A stretch of DNA of 42,872 nt from Seminavis robusta (taxonomy: Eukaryota; Bacillariophyta; Bacillariophyceae; Naviculales; Naviculaceae). The stretch spans positions 1 through 42,872 of the forward strand of contig CAICTM010000913.1 in the NCBI GenBank assembly GCA_903772945.1. The letters run 5' to 3'. The notes beneath the pieces are model-generated. The model searched no databases and was not told the origin of the DNA. It was given only the letters and a program-made list of their open reading frames with translations. A program made the position numbers and the translations under genes. This document shows, piece after piece, positions 30,801 through 39,090 of this stretch. Positions within the stretch are counted from its first letter, which is position 1, and each line of letters opens with the position of its first letter.

Positions 30801-31460
30801 CGAGAAGGGGTGCAATACAATGCCAACAAGCTTCAGCAGGGGAAGGGTAGTGGATTTGGCCTTTTTATTTCAAAAGGGATTGTGGAGTGTCACGAGGGTT
30901 GCTTGGAAGCGGAATCTCCTGGCCTAGGCCATGGTTCGACGTTTACGATGCATCTCCCCCTGTACCTGTCCCCTGACGATGAAACCAGCGAGCAATCGGA
31001 AAAGAAGTTACAATGTTACACTGAGGCTTCCACGGAGATGAATAAGCTGAACATTCTTGTTGTCGACGATATTGCGTCGAACAGGAAGCTACTTTGTCGA
31101 TTGCTGAAGAACGCAGGCCACAACTGCGACTCTGCAGACGATGGCGACGTTGCCTTGCAGATGGTGATCGACAAGGAAGCGGAAGGGGGGTACTACGACA
31201 CGGTCCTGCTGGACTACGAGATGCCAAAGATGAATGGTCCGACTGCAGCCAAAGAGATGCGACAGCTTGGTTCGGAGTCTTTCATCGTGGGCATCACTGG
31301 GAACATGCTTCCCGAAGACGTGAGCTATTTCATGTCTTGTGGCGCTAATGCGGTTCTTCCAAAGCCGGTGAAGATCAGTGATCTGGAAAACCTTTGGGTT
31401 GAGTATGGGGTTGTGTCACAAGCTGCTGTCGAGCCAGAGGATAGCGGCCAGATGACATGA
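27855..31460 (+). CDS. CHASE-domain hybrid histidine kinase, six exons
   Basis: Exons: 27855-28240, 28355-28789, 28897-28990, 29078-29223, 29324-30207, 30277-31460, all GT-AG, giving 1042 residues. TM1 (about 36-58, LFIVSMSCVATVLGV) and TM2 (about 406-428, TIGAIFIIIFMSVLFFVYDF) flank an extracytoplasmic sensor that ends CHASE-like (LVGFVPYRVVFDQLL). The H-box FISHEVRTPLN carries phosphoacceptor H453. A Ser/Pro/Thr-rich insert of about 155 residues (470-626) precedes the second DHp helix. The ATPase has N755 (N box, LRNLCSNAIKFTPE), D809 (DSGAGL) and GKGSGFGLFIS. The receiver has D912/D913, phosphoacceptor D961 (LLDYEMPKMNG) and K1014. It should sense an external ligand and relay phosphate His to Asp within one protein; an HPt partner would be elsewhere. 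Intron 1 is 114 bp and stop-free, so retention would keep the frame. Confidence 0.92.
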
Positions 31461-32165
31461 GCATGTTGGCTCGAGACTGAGTGGCGCTGATCCTTTCCAA
31501 CTTGAAGAAAGCCTTTCGATTCCGGTCACCTTGGTCCGATTCCGTGCCGTACTGGTAATTGGTTCCAGCTCGGACGCAGAGAGGTAGAGCGGAGGTTCGA
31601 ACATGTCTGCAGCTCGCTTGCTTCATCCATCGTCAGTCGGTGGTCCAACCAACTGGCGGGAAGACACAGAAGAAAACGAAAGACCTGGTGCAGACCCCGC
31701 CGCCCAAAATGGTATTTAAAAAAAAACCCAACAGCAACAACATCCATTTTAAAACGGATTCAGACAAGAAATGTTTGAGGATGACCCAGGAGCCCAGGCC
31801 CAGTTGTTTCCTGCATTCAAGTCTGCTCACTGGTCACAATTGCCTCCTGAGAGGGTGTGACACCTTTTAGCTATCTTAAAGGGTTTGTACACTGAGGTCT
31901 GAGCTATGGTTGGCATACCAAAGCAGGGCCTTTCGAGTCAAAACGAAGACTCAAGTATATGCTGCCTATAACCATACCGGTTACATCATACCATTTTGCA
32001 CAGTTGATACGATGCTAGTCCTAGCTAGAAATAGCCATTTGGGAGTTAGTTATGGAGTATCTGCACGAGAATAGCTGCACAGGTTCAGAAGATTTCAATT
32101 TGAGCAACTAGCTAGCCAGCAATCATTTATCTGTATCCATGTTTTGCTAGCAGTTGGTTCTTTTA
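31461..32165. other. Intergenic, convergent 3' flanks
   Basis: No gene seen. It has an A9 run near 31720 and CTAG patches (about 32020, 32110). It contains the 3' ends of the kinase and carrier transcripts. Confidence 0.4.
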
Positions 32166-33440
32166 TCATCTCTTTTGTCGTTGAAAGTAGCTAGCAAGTG
32201 TCTGTTTTGTTTCTTCATAGGTAGCAAACTGAATAGCTCCGCTGAGGAGTGCCTTGCCCACACGAGGGCTCACGCCCGCAAACAGCCCTGCCAGTCCCTC
32301 CTCTTGAGCTATTCTCGTCAAGCTTTCCACATAGGATGATTTGGTCTCGTTGCCGTCTGTTGTGCCTGCCATGACACGGTTTCGAATCACATCCAGTGGG
32401 GTGGTCAGAAATTGCGCCGTGGCCGTGGCCATGGCTCCGTACACGGCGCCTTCGAGCGGTGGTAGATTCTTTCGTCCACCGGAAAAGTTTTCGTAACTGA
32501 CAAACTTGATCACATCGGCGGGATAGGTGTAGAGGACATTTTCCCAGTAGCCCAAATAAAAGTTGGCCAATGTACTGCTGTTTCCATCATTCTTGACATT
32601 CTCAAAGGCTTGCAGTGCCGAAACCCCTTCTCCATACCCCTCCACACCAGCTTGTTGTCGTGTTTTGATGACTTCACTGGGATTGCGTACGAGCATGTAC
32701 GGAACGGTAGCCGCCAACACGGCAATGCTGGTGGACGCCCATCGTGGGAGTGGTTGTGACGAAGACGTCTTGAGAAATTCCTTGGTGGCATCCTTGACGG
32801 CAAAGAATACGGCACCGGCCGGGATATTGCACAGCAAGGGAGTCGTAACGCCACGAAAACTTCCTTGGAGGAGTCTTCCAGGTTGGTTTATAGAATAGTC
32901 GGATCTTGGCATTTGGAGGCGGACCGTGGCAGTATCGAGTGGGTACTTGACAATGGTTTTGGTCGTTGCCAAGGATGCACCGGCGATAAAGCCAGAGATA
33001 CTTTCTTCCAGGGTGTTGCTGCTGCTTGTCGATTTCTTTTTGTCATTGGTCTTTGTTTCCACGGAGGAATCCAACTTTGGTAATATAGTGTCGGTTTCTG
33101 CTGTGGACGACGACTGAGCATTGGCTGGTGATGGTTGTGCCGACAAGCCTGTTGTAGAGACAGCCATAACGGCCATGAGGGATGACGACAAGAAGGCCGA
33201 CCTGCTGATAAGTTGACCATCTTCTCGAGTACCTCTTGCTGGAGAAACTAAAGATACCTTTGGTGGCTCGTTGTGATCACGACTTATTGTAGCCATTGGC
33301 AACTCCAAGTGCCTTTCATATTTCTTGACTCCAAAAGGAGAGGAGAATGCCATGGTAGCACCAACCAAAGAAGCAGCGATTAATACTAAGCAGTAATGGC
33401 ATGATCGCCGTCTTTCTCGAGTGCGGATGGTTGTCTTCAT
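32166..33440 (-). CDS. Mitochondrial-carrier-family protein, SAM-carrier-like, plastid-type presequence
   Basis: 424 residues from the ATG at 33440 (MKTTIRTRERRR). The N-terminus is a signal peptide (CLVLIAASLVGATMA) with an A31|F32 junction (TMAFSSP) followed by a Ser/basic stretch, the diatom plastid pattern rather than a mitochondrial one. Three carrier repeats follow: KYPLDTATVRLQ, RNPSEVIKTRQQ and TPLDVIRNRVM, plus IPAGAVFFAVKD, FYLGYWENVLYTYPADVIKF and LFAGVSPRVGKALLSGAIQF, which resemble the S-adenosylmethionine carrier group (SLC25A26/SAMC), where plastid and mitochondrial members are known. In repeat 1 the PxDxx[KR] charge is Thr, while repeats 2 and 3 keep it. Probable role: SAM import and S-adenosylhomocysteine export across the plastid envelope; the substrate is inferred from similarity. 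Confidence 0.82.
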   Translation of the reverse strand: MKTTIRTRERRRSCHYCLVLIAASLVGATMAFSSPFGVKKYERHLELPMATISRDHNEPPKVSLVSPARGTREDGQLISRSAFLSSSLMAVMAVSTTGLSAQPSPANAQSSSTAETDTILPKLDSSVETKTNDKKKSTSSSNTLEESISGFIAGASLATTKTIVKYPLDTATVRLQMPRSDYSINQPGRLLQGSFRGVTTPLLCNIPAGAVFFAVKDATKEFLKTSSSQPLPRWASTSIAVLAATVPYMLVRNPSEVIKTRQQAGVEGYGEGVSALQAFENVKNDGNSSTLANFYLGYWENVLYTYPADVIKFVSYENFSGGRKNLPPLEGAVYGAMATATAQFLTTPLDVIRNRVMAGTTDGNETKSSYVESLTRIAQEEGLAGLFAGVSPRVGKALLSGAIQFATYEETKQTLASYFQRQKR

Positions 33441-33637
33441 GGTTCTTCCGTCTTGTTGATGAAGGTAACAGGTCCCACCTTGACACTTGAGGCACACAAG
33501 AGTTTCCCACCAAAAAGTGCCATGTGGTGGTTCCCTGAGAAAAGTGACAACAAAGATCCCATAGATACCCACCCAGCTAAGATCTGTTAGAAACATCCCG
33601 ACGTAACTGGCAAAAATTGCCGCCAACCATTTTTTTT

Positions 33638-34400
33638 GAAATTGTGACGACCAGAAAGATGAAATTGTGAGGCATCAAAAGTTGAAATTGTGCGAAATCC
33701 AAAATGAAAATTCAAATTGTGAGCAATCGGGAAAATGTAATTGTGAGTAATCGAAAAAAAAAGAAATAGTGAGGAAGTAGGGAAAATTAGAATTGTGAGA
33801 AATCTGGAAAATTGAAATGTGAGAAATCAAAAATTTAAAATTAGAATAGTGAGAAATCGAAACAAAATGTAATTGTGAGGAATGGTCCAAAAATGTAATT
33901 GTGAGAAATCGTAAAATTTAAAATTGTGAGAAATCGAAAATTCAAAGTTGTAATTGTGAGAAATCGACAAAAATTGAAATTGTGAGGAATCGGAAAAAAT
34001 GTAATTGTGAGGAATCCAAAATTCTAATTGTGAGAAATTGAAAATTGAAAACTGTAATTGTGAGAAATCATTAAAAGATGTAATTGTGAGGAATCGGCAA
34101 AATAAAAATTGTGAGAAATTGAAAATAATAATAGTGAGAAATCAAAAATCAAAAATTGTAATTGTGAAGAATCGGTAAAATTAGAATTGTGAGAAATTGA
34201 AAATTTGAATTGTGAGAAATCGAAAATTGGAAATGTCAGAAATAAAATCTGAAATTGGAATTGTGAGGAATGGGAAACATGAAAATTGGAATTGTGAGGA
34301 ATGGGAAATTCAAAATTGGAATTGTGAGAACTTGGAAATCGAAAATCAAGAAATCGGAAAGTTGAAATTGTGAGGAATTGGCAAAATTGGAATTGTGAGT
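33638..34400. repeat. Degenerate short-period array, core AATTGTGAGAAATCG
   Basis: About 28 copies of (A/G)AATTGTGAG(A/G)AAT(C/T)G are spaced 20-32 nt apart in one orientation, separated by A/T-rich filler (AAAATTGAAA-like). Both core and spacing vary, so it is an old minisatellite rather than a fresh tandem repeat. Its right end is sharp at GAGTACCCG. Read from the minus strand it encodes meaningless SHNSNF repeats. It starts about 200 nt upstream of the carrier gene's ATG. Confidence 0.85.
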
Positions 34401-35335
34401 ACCCGATTTTTAAGGATCCGCTTTTCCCAAGTTGACTATTGGTGGCACCTGCACCATGACAGATGCACCACGAGTGACGGCCTCTCTGCCATCCGTGGCC
34501 CATCAGACACACTCAAAGGTCTAGCTAGCTAGTAGCTATCTAACTAAAAAATGTGTTGCTACGTCGGAGGAAACCAGTCACAGTGAAACAGTGCATGAGG
34601 ATGGGCAGAATCGAATCGAGCAGGTAGTTTTGACCAATACGGTACGCCACAACAACCTGTACATTGTTGTCTCACGCAGTTATTGCAGAGCTTGCGTCTG
34701 AGAGCTCCTCCTCCTCGATGTCGACTTGGTCAAAGTCGAGCTCGAATGGAGGCACACAGGCCATGGTTTCAAGGACTATCCCAACACCAGAGCTGTGCAT
34801 GCCACCGCGGTCACCGCTGGTGCGCACAAAGCGATGGACCGGCGACTGCTTTGGTGGTTGATTGGTTGTGATCCTGAGCATTACTTGCTGCCTCAGATGT
34901 CTTTGGAGCTGCAAGAGGTGACTCTGACTCGCTTTGCTTCTCTTGGATGTTCCTGAGTGGGATCACAGCCCCGAGTTTCCCCCGCTTGATGCAAGCACTC
35001 CCATGTTCATGCTAGACGTGGCTGCTGAAGAGTACGGTATAGTCCGAGAAAAGTCTCATATCATATGGGGATCTGTTCCAAGCTACCTGCAACTTCACGA
35101 AGTCACGATCTGATGAGATGCGGAAAACTGCGAATACGAAGCTATCATTTTTCATTTTAGCTTATGAACAAGGCACATGCATGCAATGCAGAATCTAAAG
35201 TATAAACAACAAGGATGAATTGCCAACCAACCAACCAACCAGCAGCTGAGTTACGCTGCTCCTTCCAAAGGAGCAAGCAACCCACGGTGTGTTTCAAAAT
35301 CGTAGTAAGAGTTGGTTTGTTTGTTGAAAATCAAA
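34401..35335. other. Intergenic with a possible decayed coding fragment
   Basis: On the minus strand about 34672-34995 two frames look partly protein-like: one reads GKLGAVIPLRNIQEKQSESE, then stops, while the neighbouring frame continues to a Glu/Asp/Ser-rich end (FELDFDQVDIEEEELSD). This could be the frameshifted C-terminus of a lost gene, but no family is recognised. A CTAGCTAGCTAGTAGCTA patch lies near 34520, and a CCAA tandem lies near 35225. Nothing else is seen. Confidence 0.3.
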
Positions 35336-36031
35336 TCAAATAACAGACTTTCCAGAGAGAGCTCTCAAGTCGGTTTCTTTTTGTTGTTTTTCCATGAGCA
35401 GACGCGTGACATCTCGTCGTGCCGCATCGTAGAGAAATCGGACATCTCGATCGGGCGACAACCACTTTTGACTGTCTTCCAGATGCACCAACAACAGGTA
35501 CACTTCGACACCGAATTTCTTCTTGTTGTGTTTCATGTCCGCTTCGACCGCGGCAATTTTGCTCTTGTACATGGTTTCTTCTCGTAAAAAGTTGGCGGCC
35601 TTGCCGGCATTCTTGGCTTTTCCACCCAGCGTTGTTTCTCCTTCGCCCGGAACTGCTGGAAAGGCAATTTCGCGTCGTTCTCCCAGCTCAACCAATCCTT
35701 GTTGTTGCAACGCCAGCTTTTGCCGCAGCGCCTTGTGATCTTTGAACGCCGTGACAAAGTGACCACGAATCTGCTCGAGCGATGGACTCTCAATGATAAA
35801 GTCGGGGTCTTGTCGTGCGTGCAACGCCAAAGTGTCGTACAGATCTACGCCAAATCGTTGCTTGCGTTTGGTAATCTTTTGATCCATCATCATGAGCTCC
35901 GCTCGCATCTTGGTCTGCTGGCCCAACTTGGATGCTCGGGCGCCCACCTTGCTGCCCTGTTTCTTCACGGCGCCCCATAGACCTCGACTACTGGGCGTGG
36001 AAGCGGGAGAATACGCTACTTGGCTGCTCAT
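35336..36031 (-). CDS. Conserved-looking helical protein with internal duplication
   Basis: 231 residues, single exon, start at 36031 (MSSQVAYSPASTPSSRG). Two related halves are visible: MMMDQKITKRKQRFGVDLYD (about residues 47-66) and AVEADMKHNKKKFGVEVYLL (about 160-179), each a basic helix followed by K-x-[KR]-FGV[DE][LV]Y. The protein is otherwise charged and helical, with no signal peptide or membrane span and no catalytic motif. KFGV-type proteins of this look occur in stramenopiles as I recall, but I cannot name the family. Probably cytosolic and possibly a membrane- or cytoskeleton-associated adaptor; that is speculation from composition. Confidence 0.7.
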   Translation of the reverse strand: MSSQVAYSPASTPSSRGLWGAVKKQGSKVGARASKLGQQTKMRAELMMMDQKITKRKQRFGVDLYDTLALHARQDPDFIIESPSLEQIRGHFVTAFKDHKALRQKLALQQQGLVELGERREIAFPAVPGEGETTLGGKAKNAGKAANFLREETMYKSKIAAVEADMKHNKKKFGVEVYLLLVHLEDSQKWLSPDRDVRFLYDAARRDVTRLLMEKQQKETDLRALSGKSVI

Positions 36032-36537
36032 GATGGATTGATTGATTGATTGTCGTAGAAGAGATGAGCTGTGTATTGTACGGATGGATGGATGGCCTAA
36101 TAAGTTTCAGATAACTCCAAGGGTAGGCCTGACGAATGAAGGGATCTGGCCAATTTATGCAAGAAAACTGTTTGGGGACCTCGGAAGGCGGAAGGTCGTC
36201 GACCATATCTGAGATATGGTTAGTCACATGTAGTCGATAGGATATCTACATATTCATGACGTATATATATATTTAGAGATTATCCTAAGAGCGATAAGCA
36301 CGACTGAAATTACACCGTAAATACCGAAAGTGGTAAAGCATACCCCACCTGAGGTACGTCACATATTTAGGCGCACACCGCCTCAGTAACACTTTTGAGA
36401 GTTCGCTGACCAATAGTAGGCGAGATGGATATCGCCACATCGTTACACAAGCGAAAGAAAGGAAGAAACCACGACCACAATGACACCACCTGACCGATTC
36501 TTCAGACGAAACATCGACATCACACCACCAAAGGCAT
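36032..36537. other. Intergenic, no gene seen
   Basis: Starts with a GATT tandem next to the 36031 start codon, then AT-rich DNA (TATATATAT about 36263). The right part would be the 3' flank of the acidic protein. A search for inverted repeats with the region right of 42000 found none by eye. Confidence 0.4.
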
Positions 36538-38682
36538 TCAATAAGTCAATGATGTGGTGGAAGATTGACCACCTTCTGAATCATCTTCATCGTCAACTTC
36601 AGAATCTTGACCGCAATGCTGCTGTTGTTCCTTCGCTGCATCGGAATCATTCGAACTGGAATCTGAATCTTCATCCTTGGACTCTTTCTCCTTGGTCAAC
36701 TGAAGACGACGACGAACACTCTTGGTAGTACTTTTCTTTTTTGCGGCTCTCGTTGGTGGGCTGTCACGAGAACTCATACTGGAGAGTGTTTCTGGGGAGG
36801 AACCATCGGTGTTGTTTTCGCTGGTTTCGTCGGAATCATCAGTGGAATCATCAGTGCTTTGAGTTGCCGATGACGTCTTCTTCGCTGCTGGCTTTCGGTC
36901 GCCACTATCAGAACTGGAAGACAAAGCTATTTCCAAAGCAGTCTCGTAAGTGGCGCCCTTCTTTGGAATCTGCGTCGGTGCCTCCACAATCTGCGGGGGT
37001 ACGTCCACGTCTCCAGAGTCGGTGATGACAAGTGCGGTGTCATAGCTTTTGCCACTGTTGTCTGTGTCAGGTGGACGCTTAAGACTTGCACGTCCTGTGA
37101 TCTTCGGGGTTGAAGAAAGACTTGCTTCGGTTCCACCCATGCCGAACTCGATGCTTGAAGTTCCGGTCTTGATCGTGAGTGGAATGTAAGCTTTGTTTGG
37201 TTGGAGTTGTCGGTCACCTCCGCTACGAACACTGTGGCGGACTTGATCTTGTCCAGTGGCGCGACTTTCATTGCGACGGCCTTGATTCCCACCAGTGACA
37301 TGTCCACGATGTTGTTGGCGTTTGCTTTGAATGCCACCACCATCACGATCGGGACCATGATTGTCAGTGCCGTCATCATTGTCGTCATCGTCATCGTCAG
37401 GATCCTGAATTGGATCATTGATCTCTTCAACGTCGGCCGTTCCCCTTGGTCGGGTCATCCAGCCACTGAATGGATGACGATCTTTGAAGAAAGTCAAGCG
37501 ACGAGCATACTCATCATGGTTCCAGTTGAAGCCGGTTGCCACCTTCCTGAACCAAAAATACTCCATGCTGATGGCGAAGTGCAGCATCTGGAGCATTTCG
37601 ATGAACTTGTCAGGATGAAAGTACATTCCCATCATGGCAAACTCATCTCCTGGACGTGGGAATGGGTAGCCAGACTGCGCAAGCCAATAAATGGGTTGCT
37701 TGAGGAGGTGGTCGTCAAACTTCCAAGCTATTTCACGTCCAGTGTTCAGATACGGTTTGTTGCATGCATAATAATAATGCTGGACAACATGGATGAGGAC
37801 AACTCCATCCTCCTTGAGTTTGTCAATGATGGTGTAGCAGCGTTCACAAAGAGTTAACGTACTGGATGCAAGACGGACAAAGTCTTCGAGTGGGAACTCA
37901 TCGTCTTCATCGTCGTTGCTGTTCTTGGCGCGACCTTCGGTGGATCCGTCGATGTTGTTGTCGATCAATTGCGAAAGAAATTCCTTGGGTGTGGGAGGAT
38001 TGTTGTCCATCAATCCCGCCGGTGCCACCTTTGGTGGAGTACCTTGTGGTTCATTGCGGTTCTCAGCAGCTTCAATGACCGGGACGTGATAGTACACAGA
38101 GTCTTCATCAAGCAATTTAGATCCAGGACGGATCGACTTCAAAGTGGAACGGCGTTTCTTGACAACTTCAGTTCCTGGAGAATCCTGTGTAGGCAGGACA
38201 GCTGATGCCGAACTCGGATAGAATGGAGTGAATCGGAGACGTTCGGAGGACTCGGTGTACTCGGGGGCTTTGCGACTTGCAACAGACGGGTTGGGTTCAT
38301 CATCTTCTTCAGGTGCGTACTGAGTGTAACCGCGGGGATACTGACTTCGTGGAGCCTTTCCACTGGTACTCATGCGTGCGAATGGTTTTCGAGCGACTGG
38401 ATGCTCTTCTCCGGCACGACGCATGTGATCTGAAACAGGAATGCTTTGGTTGTAAGGATTACGGATGGACGTACGAGGGGGAGGCTTTTTGTTGTTGTCA
38501 GTTCGACGAGCTGGCGGCTTCTTGTCATCGTCGCCATCGGAGGAGGACATCGTCGAAGCTTTTCTTGTTGAGGATACGTACGTTCTTTGCTGGAGGCCTT
38601 TTCGAAGTGTCGAAAGCTCGGAAAATGAGAGAAATCGAAGCAATCCGCATCCAGTTGCTTCGCTGAATCGGAACAGCAACAT
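36538..38682 (-). CDS. Large acidic, mostly disordered protein next to MULE transposase
   Basis: 714 residues from 38682; the ATG at 38550 (MSSSDGDDDKKPP) is an attractive alternative because the first 44 residues read like leader. The N-terminal ~220 residues and the C-terminal ~290 are Ser/Asp/Pro/Lys-rich and disordered. Between them (about 245-410) lies a folded region rich in Tyr, His, Phe and Trp: FVRLASSTLTLCERCYTIID, VQHYYYACNKPYL, YFHPDKFIEMLQMLHF, EYFWFRKVATGFNWNHDEYA. Its family is not recognised. It lies 400 nt downstream of the MULE transposase on the same strand, so it may be the second gene of that element, or a host nuclear protein. The Ser/Asp tail resembles casein-kinase-2-rich nuclear proteins. 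Confidence 0.65.
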   Translation of the reverse strand: MLLFRFSEATGCGLLRFLSFSELSTLRKGLQQRTYVSSTRKASTMSSSDGDDDKKPPARRTDNNKKPPPRTSIRNPYNQSIPVSDHMRRAGEEHPVARKPFARMSTSGKAPRSQYPRGYTQYAPEEDDEPNPSVASRKAPEYTESSERLRFTPFYPSSASAVLPTQDSPGTEVVKKRRSTLKSIRPGSKLLDEDSVYYHVPVIEAAENRNEPQGTPPKVAPAGLMDNNPPTPKEFLSQLIDNNIDGSTEGRAKNSNDDEDDEFPLEDFVRLASSTLTLCERCYTIIDKLKEDGVVLIHVVQHYYYACNKPYLNTGREIAWKFDDHLLKQPIYWLAQSGYPFPRPGDEFAMMGMYFHPDKFIEMLQMLHFAISMEYFWFRKVATGFNWNHDEYARRLTFFKDRHPFSGWMTRPRGTADVEEINDPIQDPDDDDDDNDDGTDNHGPDRDGGGIQSKRQQHRGHVTGGNQGRRNESRATGQDQVRHSVRSGGDRQLQPNKAYIPLTIKTGTSSIEFGMGGTEASLSSTPKITGRASLKRPPDTDNSGKSYDTALVITDSGDVDVPPQIVEAPTQIPKKGATYETALEIALSSSSDSGDRKPAAKKTSSATQSTDDSTDDSDETSENNTDGSSPETLSSMSSRDSPPTRAAKKKSTTKSVRRRLQLTKEKESKDEDSDSSSNDSDAAKEQQQHCGQDSEVDDEDDSEGGQSSTTSLTY

Positions 38683-39090
38683 CAGTTGGGCTACTTACGT
38701 TTTTTATCTATGAACAACTGGAAGCCGACGATGACATTGTTAAGCGGTCGCATGCTCTGAGGCATTTGCTTAGCACCCATCCACATGTCGGTTGGAAATG
38801 GTAAGTGACAGATCAACCAAGCGAACCCAAGTCGGTCAAATGGGCTTGCTTCTATGTATTCGTATTCTGATTCTTCTTTGCTACAATTACACTACAGGTG
38901 GTACGTTCTCTGTTTCTTTAAGTAGCAATACGCACCAACAGGACCGATTCCTGGGAACTGGGAATAAGCGTACGAATAAGCGTACTCATTCTGATCCGAG
39001 CCTCATTTTTTGGTTCATATCGAGTGCGAGAGATCAGGGCGACTGTGGCAAGTCATTCGCAGGAGGGAATACACATCCTCTACCATGGAC
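38683..39090. other. Spacer between MULE transposase and acidic protein gene
   Basis: 408 nt without a protein-like frame. It has a direct repeat AATAAGCGTAC (about 38965 and 38976). It would contain the transposase 3' end and the acidic gene's promoter. Confidence 0.4.

Noticed and set aside
33638..34400. Considered as a CRISPR-like array because of a conserved core with variable spacers
   Set aside because: Core and spacing both drift, spacers are low-complexity AT DNA, no cas genes are near, and the genome is eukaryotic.
33675..34512. Long minus-strand frames encoding SHNSNF-like repeats
   Set aside because: They are translations of the AT-rich short-period array; composition follows the DNA repeat and no ordinary protein sequence is present.
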